DNA of 64,000 nt from CAIMUX01 sp964473865 (GTDB taxonomy: Bacteria > Eisenbacteria > RBG-16-71-46 > CAIMUX01): assembly GCA_964473865.1 (NCBI GenBank), contig CAYYQN010000014.1:1-64000 (forward strand), written 5' to 3'. The notes under the pieces are model-generated. The model was not told where the DNA came from, did not search any database, and saw nothing but the letters and a program-made list of their open reading frames with translations. Shown piece by piece: positions 8,709 through 16,790 of the stretch (positions within the stretch are counted from its first letter, which is position 1; every line of letters begins with the position of its first letter). Position numbers and translations under genes: made by a program.

Positions 8709-9476
8709 CTACTTCACCAGGCCGCGCGCCTTCTTGGCTGCTTTCACCGCATCGCTGTCGTGGCGATCGGCAAGGCCGAGAGCCCAGTTCAGGAGCGGCC
8801 CCTCGGGAAGGCTTCGGATGAGCCGCGCATGCAACTGCGGTGGAGTCTTCTCGGGTTGGGCCGCGATGGAAGCCGTTCCGGCCTCCTGCAACGTACCGGC
8901 GGCCTCATACGCAGCCTCGAGGGCGGGCAACAGCGCCTCGTCCAGGCGGGAGCCGCGGAGCGACAATACTACGGCCTGCCGCACCCCGACCTCCTGGACC
9001 TGCTCAAAGACGTCCAGCAGAAGGTGGACCCGATACGGCGTCAGAACGCCCGTGAGGGCGCGGATCAGTTGGACTCCACTTTCAGTGGCCAGCGGCTGCT
9101 CGTCCGGCCAGACCCCGGACTCGATCAGACTCACGGCCAGGGTCTCGGCCTCGGAATACTTCGCCTCCGTGGCCTGGGCCAGCAGGATCGTGCGCTCGGC
9201 AGCGCTGAGCGCCAGCCCGTCCTCCCACTTGCCGTCGCGCAGTGCGGTCACAACCACGGCGGGAAGCGGTCGGCACTTGTGTTCAATCGCCGAGATCACG
9301 AGCCCAGCGCGCTCCGGCCCGGTGGCCTTGCTGATCGCCGCGGGGACCTCCGCGCACGGAACGGTGGCGCCGACGGCGGCATCCGTCCCCAGGCTGAGGA
9401 GGACCAGGGACAGGAAGAGGCACGTGGCGACGAGCCCGCCCCGCAAGGGGGCCGAGGCGATGAAACGCATACTCAT
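8709..9476 (-). CDS. Exported protein of unknown function
   Basis: This protein is about 255 residues long and starts with a clear signal peptide: basic residues, then a long Leu/Val-rich stretch, then an Ala-rich cleavage region. The mature part is mostly helical and ends in a Lys-rich tail. Helices of similar size follow each other, which could reflect HEAT/ARM-like repeats, but I see no convincing repeat consensus. The ATG at 9476 follows GGAGG; a second in-frame ATG lies at 9470. The gene is transcribed alone, from a predicted promoter at 9532-9560. It has two cysteines in the mature N-terminal part. Confidence 0.7.
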   Translation of the reverse strand: MSMRFIASAPLRGGLVATCLFLSLVLLSLGTDAAVGATVPCAEVPAAISKATGPERAGLVISAIEHKCRPLPAVVVTALRDGKWEDGLALSAAERTILLAQATEAKYSEAETLAVSLIESGVWPDEQPLATESGVQLIRALTGVLTPYRVHLLLDVFEQVQEVGVRQAVVLSLRGSRLDEALLPALEAAYEAAGTLQEAGTASIAAQPEKTPPQLHARLIRSLPEGPLLNWALGLADRHDSDAVKAAKKARGLVK

Positions 9477-9531
9477 GAAAAACCTCCGAGGTTCGAGCCG
9501 GGTGTCCGCACGAGTCAGATGCGGAGACTCA

Positions 9532-9560
9532 AGCATCGCCGAGCGCTCCGGTCGAGTCAA
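9532..9560 (-). promoter_or_regulatory. Predicted promoter for the exported protein gene
   Basis: On the minus strand, TTGACT (9560-9555) and GATGCT (9537-9532) are separated by 17 nt. The -35 box is good and the -10 box is weak (3 of 6). The start codon at 9476 lies about 50 nt downstream. The spacer overlaps one arm of a 14-bp perfect inverted repeat (9541-9554 with 9606-9619). Confidence 0.4.
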
Positions 9561-9619
9561 GGTTCCTCCCATGACATGGGGACCGGGTACGGCTCTTTGG
9601 CGGGCCGACCGGAGCGCTC
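9541..9619. repeat. 14-bp perfect inverted repeat
   Basis: GAGCGCTCCGGTCG at 9541-9554 is complementary to 9606-9619, with 51 nt between the arms. It lies between the end of the lipoprotein-like gene and the start of the next exported protein gene on the same strand. It could act as a transcription terminator for the first gene, or as an operator, because one arm covers the spacer of the predicted promoter. Confidence 0.4.
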
Positions 9620-9703
9620 CGTGAAACCTCGAGGCAGCCTGAGGGCCCGGTACGCCGCATGGCGCGCTGGAGTTCAGCACCGGGATCATGAACTCCCGCA
9701 GAG

Positions 9704-10981
9704 TCATAGCTCCGAAAGGCACGCGGCTGCGCGCCATCTGCCCCCGGCGCGACGCGCCGTGCAGCCCGCGCCGGGCCGAGGCGAGGGCCAGCTCGACTCT
9801 GCGGCCAGCAGTCCGGCCAGGCTTCGCCCCTCACCGGTCGCCAGCTCGCGCCATGCCGTGATTCGCCACGGCGCGCCTGGGGAGCGCCGCAAGGCGAGCT
9901 GCATCACCGATCCGAAAGCGGCGCAGATCTCGACCCCGACCGAATCCGCCGGCCCGCCGGGCGATGCCAGAACCGGGCGAAAGCGGATGGACGTATCGGC
10001 CAGCTCCGCCCAGGCTTTCTCTCCCGTGCCGGCCCTCCAGGAGTCCGCGTGCACCAGCCGCCAGATGAACTCGACCTGCGAGGTCGACGGCGCCGACAAC
10101 CACGCACGCGCCAACTCCACGAAGCGATCTTGCGGCCAGACGGCCGGCCATCCCGCGCTTGCGGCTTCGCTGCTGCAGGGCACGAAGAGAAACGAGTCGG
10201 CCAGCATCGCGCCGAGACCCGCGGTGTCCATCGCCCGGATCGCGGCCGCCACGTTGTCTGCGCAGGCGGACGGCGTGTCCGCCGGCAGGTAGCGAAACGG
10301 CCGGATGACCAGCGTTTCTCGGGCGCATTCGTTCCAGCGGTCGGCGGCCTCGACCACGATCTGCAGCACCTCCTCCCGCAGGATCTCCACCGGGAGCACC
10401 ATGCCGGTGACGCCTCTCTCCAGTCCGGGCCCGGTCCAGCGCACCTGCCCGGCCGGGACCGGGCCATCTTCCGGATCCACCGCCTCTGCCTCGAGCGCGA
10501 CCCCAGCGCTCCGCTCAATCCAGGTTGTGGGGCGGGGCCGACGGAGCGTGAGAGAGGGCGGCTCGTTCGGCACGGCCCACACAAGCACCTCGCCCCCGGT
10601 GGCCCCGGAACCGTCTTCGCGCTGGACGACCGCCTGCAGCACGATCCGAGTCGGGGCGGCAAAGCCTTGGCAGTGCCACCGGCCGGCCCATGGCGCGGCG
10701 TTCGCGGTATCGACCGGAATTCCGCCGGCCAGGAAGATGACGCGATCAATCCCCTGGCCGCGCACGTCCACCTCCAGGCTCACCATCCCCGCGACCGAGT
10801 CTCCCGCGGCGGGAGAGACCCAGCCGAATGCCAGCGGCGGGGAGGATGGGGGCGCCTCGCCATCGTGCCGCACGCAACCCGGCGCCGCGAACGCAAGAAA
10901 CCAGATCGAGGCCGCGAAGCGGACCATCGGGGCCGCTCTGTCGACCAGGGGGGGCGGGAACCGGATCCGCCGAATCGGCAT
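9704..10981 (-). CDS. Exported, probable lipoprotein of unknown function
   Basis: This protein is about 425 residues from the ATG at 10981, or 407 from the ATG at 10927. A hydrophobic segment ends in 'AAPGC', an imperfect lipobox, so lipid attachment at that Cys is likely but not certain. The mature protein begins with a beta-rich region that looks like Ig/cadherin-type modules and includes a 'DPEDG' turn. It ends with a roughly 130-residue segment resembling the SnoaL/NTF2-like fold. I prefer the first ATG for its GGAG at reasonable distance. The C-terminus is basic and low in complexity. Confidence 0.65.
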   Translation of the reverse strand: MPIRRIRFPPPLVDRAAPMVRFAASIWFLAFAAPGCVRHDGEAPPSSPPLAFGWVSPAAGDSVAGMVSLEVDVRGQGIDRVIFLAGGIPVDTANAAPWAGRWHCQGFAAPTRIVLQAVVQREDGSGATGGEVLVWAVPNEPPSLTLRRPRPTTWIERSAGVALEAEAVDPEDGPVPAGQVRWTGPGLERGVTGMVLPVEILREEVLQIVVEAADRWNECARETLVIRPFRYLPADTPSACADNVAAAIRAMDTAGLGAMLADSFLFVPCSSEAASAGWPAVWPQDRFVELARAWLSAPSTSQVEFIWRLVHADSWRAGTGEKAWAELADTSIRFRPVLASPGGPADSVGVEICAAFGSVMQLALRRSPGAPWRITAWRELATGEGRSLAGLLAAESSWPSPRPGAGCTARRAGGRWRAAACLSEL

Positions 10982-11434
10982 CCGAATGCGCTCCAGGGCC
11001 GTCGCTGGGTCTGCGGTGTCCAGAGTGCGCTCCTCCCTTGCGATCGTCCTGCCGAAACGCCGACGGCCCAGGGAGAGGAGCGCGGAACATGCCGGCCGGC
11101 GCAACTTGCGGGCCGAGGCGGCGGATTCCCGGTCTGAGCGGCCGGGAGGATCCGTGCCGCACGGGAGCAAGCAGAAGGACGGCCGGCACCCCCTGTGGAG
11201 AGATGCCGGCCGCGTGCAAGCCGGGGAGAACAGGGACCGGGTCCGCGTTTTCCCCTGCGTTCTCTCAGGGCTAGACGGCCAGCCTCTGCGAGACATCGCG
11301 TGCCGCCGGGATCCGGTGCGACAACCGGACCGGATCGGGTCGTGGCCAATCGGGCTTGCCCCGCTCGCGGCCGCGGGTCACTCCGCCGGTCCACGGGAAC
11401 CGCGCGGCCGACCCGCAATGGGCAGCATGTCGGA
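10982..11434. other. Non-coding interval between divergent genes
   Basis: I see no credible gene here; open frames are extensions or shadows of neighbours. The interval would be a leader of about 450 nt for the lipoprotein gene if the promoter at 11435-11463 drives it. It contains a stable hairpin: GAGAACAGGG (11226-11235) pairs with 11253-11264 apart from a 2-nt bulge. I looked for RNase P RNA, SRP RNA and tmRNA signatures and found none. Confidence 0.4.
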
Positions 11435-11463
11435 ATTATTACACGCCGATCGTCCAATGACAA
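11435..11463 (-). promoter_or_regulatory. Predicted sigma-70-type promoter, minus strand
   Basis: Read on the minus strand, TTGTCA (11463-11458) and AATAAT (11440-11435) are 17 nt apart, each matching the consensus at 5 of 6 positions. The region is noticeably AT-rich for this genome. The first downstream gene starts at 10981, leaving a leader of roughly 445 nt. Confidence 0.5.
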
Positions 11464-11513
11464 GGCCTGACTTCGATTGTCGCGATTCCACGCGGCGCGG
11501 CGGGAACGGGGAA

Positions 11514-11542
11514 GTGACATGTTCGGGGCGCGCGTGTAGAGT
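11514..11542 (+). promoter_or_regulatory. Predicted promoter of ettA
   Basis: GTGACA (11514-11519) and TAGAGT (11537-11542) are separated by 17 nt. The -35 box matches 5 of 6 and the -10 box 4 of 6 consensus positions. Transcription would start near 11549, about 60 nt before the TTG start codon. Confidence 0.45.
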
Positions 11543-11607
11543 ACGCCGTCCGCTTGACGTTCACTCGAGGCAGCGCCGGAGAAGACGATCGGCGCGAGGA
11601 GGTCGCC

Positions 11608-13284
11608 TTGGCCCGGCAGTTCATCTTCACCATGAAGGGTGTGGGGAAGGTTCATCCCCCGGACAAGGTCGTCCTCCGGGACATCTGGCTGTCGTTCTAC
11701 CACGGCGCCAAGATCGGCGTCCTGGGGGTGAACGGGGCCGGCAAGTCCAGCCTGCTGCGCATCATGGCCGGTCTGGACCCCGCGCATCTGGGTGAGGCCC
11801 GTCCAGCCGAAGGGATCCGGATCGGCTTTCTCCCGCAAGAGCCGGCGCTGGATCCCGATAAGGACGTCCGGGGGAACATCGAGGAAGGGCTCTCGGTCAT
11901 TCGCGAGCTGCTCCAGCGGTTCGAGGCGATCAGCGCCCGGTTCGCCGAGCCGCTGGAACCCGAGGAGATGGACGCGCTGCTGGCCGAGCAGGCCGCGGTA
12001 CAGGAGAAGATCGAGGCGATGGAGGGTTGGGAGCTCGACCGGAAGGTCGAGATTGCCATGGACGCTCTGCGCTGCCCACCTGGTGATGCGGCCATCGCCA
12101 ACTTGTCCGGCGGGGAGCGGCGGCGCGTCGCGCTCTGCCGGATCCTGCTCGAACAGCCCGATCTTCTGCTTCTCGACGAGCCCACCAACCACCTCGATGC
12201 GGAGTCCGTAGCCTGGCTCGAACGCCACCTGAAGGACTTCCCGGGCACGATCGTGGCCGTCACCCACGATCGGTACTTCCTCGACAATGTGGCGGGATGG
12301 ATCCTGGAGCTGGATCGCGGCACCGGCATCCCGTGGGAAGGCAACTACTCGTCCTGGCTGGAACAGAAGCAGGAACGGCTCCGCCAGGAGGAGAAGGGCG
12401 AATCGAAGCGGCAACGCACGCTGGCGCACGAGCTCGAATGGGTGAGGATGAGTCCGCGTGCGCGGCAGGCCAAGAGCAAGGCCCGCCTCCAGGCCTACGA
12501 AGAGCTCCTCGCGCAGGACCAGGACAAGCGCCAGGAGACGGCCGAGATCGTGATTCCCCCCGGACCGCGCCTCGGTGACGTCGTGGTGCGGGCGACGCAT
12601 CTGCGAAAGGCGTTCGGCGATCGACTTCTCTTCGAGGAAATGGAGTTCAATCTCCCTCGCGGCGGCATCGTCGGGGTGATCGGACCGAACGGCGCGGGCA
12701 AGACGACTCTCTTCCGAATGATCGTGGGGCAGGAGAAGCCGGACGGCGGGGAACTCAAGGTGGGCGAAACGGTGGCCGTCTCATACGTCGATCAGGTGCG
12801 CGATGCCCTGAGTCCCGGGAACAATGTGTGGGAGGAGATTTCCGGGGGACACGAGCGGATCCTGCTGGGCAAGCGTGAGGTGAGCTCTCGCTCCTACGTG
12901 GCGAGTTTCGGGTTCAAGGGTCCCGACCAGCAGAAGGTGGTCGGCAACCTCTCGGGCGGCGAGAGGAACCGGGTCCATCTGGCGAAGCTCCTCAAGACGG
13001 GCGGAAACCTCCTGCTGCTGGACGAACCGACGAACGATCTCGATGTCGACACTCTGCGGGCGCTCGAAGATGCGCTCGTCGAATTCGCGGGGTGCGCGGT
13101 GGTCATCAGCCACGACCGGTGGTTCTTGAATCGGATCGCCACGCACATCCTGGCCTTCGAGGGAGACAGCAGCACCTTCTGGTACGAGGGGAGCTACGAC
13201 GACTACGAGGCCGCCCGGCATCGGCGCCTCGGCACTGAGGCAGACCGGCCGCATCGGATCCGTTACAAGCCGTTGGTGAGATAG
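11608..13284 (+). CDS. ettA: ABC-F translation factor, energy-dependent translational throttle A
   Basis: This 558-residue soluble protein contains two ABC ATPase domains: Walker A 'GVNGAGKSS' with 'LSGGERRR' and 'DEPTNHLDA' in the first, and 'GPNGAGKTT' with 'LSGGERNR' and 'DEPTNDLDV' in the second. It has no membrane domain. The N-terminal 'FTMKGVGKVHPPDK' and the overall length match EttA (about 555 residues), which binds the ribosomal E site and senses ATP/ADP. I chose TTG 11608 because AGGAGG lies five bases upstream and the protein then starts like EttA; the upstream ATG at 11554 lacks a site. It is transcribed alone. Confidence 0.93.
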   Translation: MARQFIFTMKGVGKVHPPDKVVLRDIWLSFYHGAKIGVLGVNGAGKSSLLRIMAGLDPAHLGEARPAEGIRIGFLPQEPALDPDKDVRGNIEEGLSVIRELLQRFEAISARFAEPLEPEEMDALLAEQAAVQEKIEAMEGWELDRKVEIAMDALRCPPGDAAIANLSGGERRRVALCRILLEQPDLLLLDEPTNHLDAESVAWLERHLKDFPGTIVAVTHDRYFLDNVAGWILELDRGTGIPWEGNYSSWLEQKQERLRQEEKGESKRQRTLAHELEWVRMSPRARQAKSKARLQAYEELLAQDQDKRQETAEIVIPPGPRLGDVVVRATHLRKAFGDRLLFEEMEFNLPRGGIVGVIGPNGAGKTTLFRMIVGQEKPDGGELKVGETVAVSYVDQVRDALSPGNNVWEEISGGHERILLGKREVSSRSYVASFGFKGPDQQKVVGNLSGGERNRVHLAKLLKTGGNLLLLDEPTNDLDVDTLRALEDALVEFAGCAVVISHDRWFLNRIATHILAFEGDSSTFWYEGSYDDYEAARHRRLGTEADRPHRIRYKPLVR

Positions 13285-13296
13285 GCGATTTCCGGC

Positions 13297-13323
13297 GAAC
13301 CATTCGCACTCGTCTCGCGTCTA
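13297..13323 (+). promoter_or_regulatory. Candidate ECF-type promoter upstream of the sigma factor gene
   Basis: GAACC (13297-13301) and CGTCTA (13318-13323) are separated by 16 nt, the arrangement typical of ECF sigma-factor promoters (GAAC -35, CGTC -10). It lies about 45 nt upstream of the sigma gene's ATG, so the sigma factor may activate its own operon. Confidence 0.45.
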
Positions 13324-13369
13324 TGGATATGCCGGGCTGTCGGAACGGCGGAGGCCGGCGGGAGACGGA

Positions 13370-13951
13370 ATGGACGCAGGTGATCTGCTGGACCGATGTC
13401 GTTCCGGCGATGAGCTCGCCTGGGAGGCGCTGGTGCGCCGCTATCAGCCGCGCGTATATGGGCTTGCCTTGCTCTATCTCCGGGACCGGGAGGAGGCTCT
13501 GGATTGCGCGCAGGACGTGTTCGTCCGGGTCTACCGGCACCTTTCCGACTGCCGGGACGCGGATCGATTCCTGCCGTGGCTCCTGCGAATCGCGCGAAAC
13601 GCCGCCCTGGATCGGCATCGCCGCCGCCGTGTCCGGCCGGCCGGGCACTCCGTACCGCTGGATGAGGCGGCATCGATGGCCGCGCCGGAACCCGACCCCG
13701 CCGAGGTCCTGCACTCGACCCGCCGCCGGGACCGAGTACGCGCGGCGCTGGGCCGTCTCGGCGCCCTCAACCGGGAAGTCCTGATCCTCAAGGAGATACA
13801 AGGGCTCTCCTTCGAGACCGTAGCCGACACGCTCGGCATTCCCGTGGGAACGGCAAAGTCGCGCTCAAACCGCGCCCGACTAGAGCTGGCCCGCGCCCTG
13901 ACCGGGACCCGTGACGAGAATTCAATGGAGGAAAAGGAGACAACTCCATGA
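13370..13951 (+). CDS. ECF-family RNA polymerase sigma factor
   Basis: This 193-residue protein has sigma region 2 (residues about 22-90, including 'ALVRRYQPRVYGLAL', 'QDVFVRVYRHL' and 'FLPWLLRIARNAALDRHRR') and region 4 (about 125-180, with 'LNREVLILKEIQGLSFETVADTL' and the helix-turn-helix 'IPVGTAKSRSNRA'). It lacks regions 1 and 3, as ECF sigmas do. The ATG is preceded by GGGAGA. Its stop overlaps the next ATG (ATGA), coupling it to a zinc-binding anti-sigma protein. An ECF-like promoter precedes it, suggesting autoregulation. Confidence 0.93.
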   Translation: MDAGDLLDRCRSGDELAWEALVRRYQPRVYGLALLYLRDREEALDCAQDVFVRVYRHLSDCRDADRFLPWLLRIARNAALDRHRRRRVRPAGHSVPLDEAASMAAPEPDPAEVLHSTRRRDRVRAALGRLGALNREVLILKEIQGLSFETVADTLGIPVGTAKSRSNRARLELARALTGTRDENSMEEKETTP

Positions 13952-15009
13952 ATTGTCGTGAGTTTGAGCGGGTGCTCCCTGAACTGGCCTGCCCTCGGAG
14001 CACGGCGATCACGCCGGATCAACGGCGGGAAGCGCAGGATCATAGCGCGACCTGCGTTCGCTGCTCGCGACTCCTGGCGGCCTCCCGCGGCGAAGCTGGC
14101 TCGCTGACTGCGGAGGAGTCTGAGGCGGTGGTGCAGGCGGTCCTGCGGCGCACCAGCGGGGCTTCCTGTCGGGCCGCTCAGGAGATGCTGCCGGCCTGGG
14201 TCGATGATTGCCTGTCCCCGGCCGATGCGGAGCTACTGGCCGGCCATGTCGGTCATTGCCCGACGTGCCGGAGCCTGGCGGACACGCTCGGAGTGCTCCG
14301 CAGGGCACTGCCGGCCCTTGCGGAAGTGGATCCCGGCCCGGCTTTCACCTTTCGGGTCCTGGAGCAGACATCGCGGCTTGCCGGCCGGCGGGGTCTTGTT
14401 TCGGATGCCGGCGAAACACCCGCAGGGAGACGGTCGAACGCCGCCCCGGCCTGGATCACCGCGGTCCGTGAGACGATCTCCGCCTGCCATCGCCGTGGCG
14501 CCCACCTGATGCGCCGGCCCCGCGCCGCGCTGGAACTCGCCTACGGGACCTCGTTGGTCCTCTGCCTGGTGGTGGGCTCGCCGGCGACCCGGATCGAGGA
14601 AGTGTCGTCCGAGATCACGGCCCTGGCAGCCCGAGTTCCGTCTCCGCACCTGGTCGCGGCCTCCGTCGTGCCGGAGAACGGCTGGGAAGGGGCCGCCGGC
14701 AACGTGCGCGCCGTCTTCGAAAAGGTGGAGGCCCGGACTCCGCGAGGCCTGGCCGCGCGCGTCATACGAGCATGGAAGCGGATCTCCTCGACCTGGATTG
14801 CCCTGCGGGACCACGGACCAGTCATCGGAAAGGCCCTCCTGCGCCTCGACCTCGTGAGCGTGTGGCGGGAAGCGGAAGCGATTCGGCAGTCCGGCAGAGA
14901 AAGCAGCGAACCCCGCCCCCCGTCCGTGCGTCCGGAAGGCAACAGGGGGATGGCCGCACCCGGCGGGGCCGACGACGAGCCCGCCGCACGGAAGGGAGGA
15001 ACTCCATGA
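13948..15009 (+). CDS. Membrane-anchored anti-sigma factor with two zinc-finger (zf-HC2) modules
   Basis: This 353-residue protein has two HX3CX2C zinc modules: 'HSATCVRC' near residue 32 and 'HVGHCPTC' near residue 93, each preceded by a conserved Cys. Duplication of the module is uncommon in single-domain anti-sigmas. A probable transmembrane segment lies near residues 198-213 ('TSLVLCLVVG'). The C-terminal 140 residues are extracytoplasmic, with no recognised domain. It should hold the upstream ECF sigma factor inactive. Both ends are translationally coupled by ATGA overlaps. Confidence 0.85.
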   Translation: MNCREFERVLPELACPRSTAITPDQRREAQDHSATCVRCSRLLAASRGEAGSLTAEESEAVVQAVLRRTSGASCRAAQEMLPAWVDDCLSPADAELLAGHVGHCPTCRSLADTLGVLRRALPALAEVDPGPAFTFRVLEQTSRLAGRRGLVSDAGETPAGRRSNAAPAWITAVRETISACHRRGAHLMRRPRAALELAYGTSLVLCLVVGSPATRIEEVSSEITALAARVPSPHLVAASVVPENGWEGAAGNVRAVFEKVEARTPRGLAARVIRAWKRISSTWIALRDHGPVIGKALLRLDLVSVWREAEAIRQSGRESSEPRPPSVRPEGNRGMAAPGGADDEPAARKGGTP

Positions 15010-15536
15010 ACATCGCGCGAGGCGCCGATCCTGGCACCGGAGGAACCGTGATTCGGCGAAAGTCCCCGGGCCTCGCCGCCGTACTCTCGATCTTTCCGGG
15101 GCTGGGGCAGGTCTATGTCGGAGCGCTGGCGCGGGGCTTCACGTACGCGGGCGTCTTTGCCGCCTTCGTCTTGCTCCTGAGCTCCGACGCCAGCGAACAG
15201 GTCAAGCCCGCGATCGGGATGATGTTTGCGTTCTTCTACCTCTACAACCTGTTCGACGCCGCCCGCATGGCGAACCTGTTCAACGACACGGCGGACGGAG
15301 CGACGCTGGAAGAGCTGCGCCGAGACTTTCTTGCCGGTATCGGACAACGCGGCTCGATCGGGGGAGGGTTGGCCCTCCTCGCCGGCGGTCTTCTCTTTGC
15401 GATGCACACCTGGTTCGGTCTCTCTCTCGAAGTTCTCGAAGACTGGTGGCCGCTGCTGCCGATCGGGTTCGGGGCGTGGTTGCTATGGGCGGGGATCCGG
15501 GACCGCCGGAAGACCGCGAGCCCGGGCCAGCCGTGA
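15006..15536 (+). CDS. Small polytopic membrane protein of the ECF operon
   Basis: This 176-residue protein has four or five hydrophobic segments. The motif 'FPGLGQVYVGALARGFTY' near residue 30 resembles the Gly-Gln-x-Tyr signature of TM2/DUF5683-like membrane proteins. It starts at an ATG that overlaps the anti-sigma stop by ATGA, so it is the third gene of that operon. It may be part of the signal-sensing apparatus or a regulated target; the sequence does not decide. It ends about 150 nt before the next gene. Confidence 0.75.
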   Translation: MNIARGADPGTGGTVIRRKSPGLAAVLSIFPGLGQVYVGALARGFTYAGVFAAFVLLLSSDASEQVKPAIGMMFAFFYLYNLFDAARMANLFNDTADGATLEELRRDFLAGIGQRGSIGGGLALLAGGLLFAMHTWFGLSLEVLEDWWPLLPIGFGAWLLWAGIRDRRKTASPGQP

Positions 15537-15689
15537 CGCGCCGATGGCGGGTGCCGCTGCGACGGCGGTCCCGCCGTCTCGCGAGAACATCGATCGCACC
15601 TCGCCTCACCCTCCCGCGGGTGTATGCTCAAGACGGCGCGGGCGGGTGTGGATGCGGGTGACCAGGAGGGCGCGCGCCGGGAGGTGACC

Positions 15690-16430
15690 ATGCCGACCGG
15701 AATCCACCAGATCATCGATCATCAGATCCGGAGATGGGAAATCGAGGCCCTGGCTCGCCGAGCGTCGGCGCCCGCCGCGTCCGCCGAGACGCCCATCATC
15801 CATGCCGGCGTCACCGTGGCCCGCCAGATTGGCGCCGGTGGAAGCGAGATCGCCCGTGGGGTTGCGACGGTTCTGGACCTGCCGCTCTGTGATCGAGAGA
15901 TCCTCGACACCATCGCCGGCGAAGGCGGCATCCGCGCCCGAATCCTGGACCTGCTGGACGAGCGCGACCGTTCGGCAGCGCAGATCTGGGTGCAGGGAAT
16001 CCTGCGCGGACGCCTCGCCGACAAGGAAGACTACCTTCGAGCCCTGGTTCACGCCGTCGTTTCGGTGGCGGCTCATGGTCCGGCGGTCTTCGTGGGCCGC
16101 GGAGTGAACTTCATCCTGGGGCCCGGAGGGGGCCTGCACGTGCGGGTGGTCGCGCCGTTGGAGCAACGCGTGGCCAGACTCCGCGCGTCCCGAGGGCTCG
16201 CCGATGCCGATGCTCGGGCGGTGATCGAACGGACCGATGCTGACCGGGCCGCATTCATCAGACGCCACTTTCGACGGGAGATCGACGACCCGGTGGCCTA
16301 CGATCTCGTGCTGAACACGGCCACCACGCCGCTTCCGGCATGCGTGGATACGTTGTTGACGGCCTGGCGAGGGGTGACGGTGACCTCCGCCGCGGTTTCA
16401 CCCAGAACGTCAGGAGACTCCGCCGGCTGA
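15690..16430 (+). CDS. Cytidylate kinase-like protein
   Basis: This 246-residue protein resembles the cytidylate-kinase-like family: an N-terminal P-loop variant ('VARQIGAGGSEIARGVA', residues about 41-57), 'LCDREIL', and later 'VFVGRGVNFIL' plus 'RVVAPLEQRVARL'. The P-loop is Gly-rich and ends in Ser, without the usual Lys-Ser/Thr, so kinase activity is not assured. Proteins of this family often sit near signalling genes and have no confirmed substrate. The ATG at 15690 follows GGGAGGTG. A strong hairpin lies 43 nt after the stop. Confidence 0.75.
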   Translation: MPTGIHQIIDHQIRRWEIEALARRASAPAASAETPIIHAGVTVARQIGAGGSEIARGVATVLDLPLCDREILDTIAGEGGIRARILDLLDERDRSAAQIWVQGILRGRLADKEDYLRALVHAVVSVAAHGPAVFVGRGVNFILGPGGGLHVRVVAPLEQRVARLRASRGLADADARAVIERTDADRAAFIRRHFRREIDDPVAYDLVLNTATTPLPACVDTLLTAWRGVTVTSAAVSPRTSGDSAG

Positions 16431-16472
16431 CCGCCGTCGACCCGCTGCGCCTGGGCCGAGTCGCGGCTGGGG

Positions 16473-16500
16473 GGCTCGCCGGAATGACCTCCGGCGAGCC
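16473..16500 (+). terminator. Hairpin, probable transcription terminator
   Basis: GGCTCGCCGGA (16473-16483) pairs perfectly with 16490-16500 around a 6-nt loop. It lies 43 nt after the cytidylate-kinase-like stop codon and before the efflux operon. No U-tract follows, so it may be a stem-only terminator or an mRNA 3'-end stabiliser. Confidence 0.5.
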
Positions 16501-16790
16501 GCCTCCGCACACTTCACGAATCCGCACGCCTTCGCCACAGCTCTGTCACATTTGAGGCGTATCAGTACGCATGTGCCGCCGCCCGCGGGCGGGAGAAACG
16601 ATGCGCATGCAGGGCCGTGGCGGGCGGTTCGGCCCGGACCGCCGTCCAGAACCGAGGTGAGAATGCTTCCCGGAAGTGCCGCTCTTCTCTCTGTATCGCT
16701 CGGAGTCGTGCAGTCGCTGGAGTTGCTACCCGCCACGTCTGCCGTGGCGGCGAAGCAGAGTGCGCGAGCCTGCCGGGGAGCGGGACGCTG

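Noticed and set aside
9485..9510. tRNA-like GGTTCGAGCC sequence
   Set aside because: The flanks do not form a T-stem and there is no acceptor, D- or anticodon stem around it; it is the leader of an exported protein gene.
10982..11434. Possible structural RNA in the long leader
   Set aside because: A hairpin is present, but none of the conserved RNase P, SRP, tmRNA or 6S signatures could be found, so no RNA gene is called.
10780..12600. 606-codon minus-strand frame overlapping ettA
   Set aside because: EttA on the plus strand is unmistakable; the antisense protein is Arg/Pro-rich with no domain or start site.
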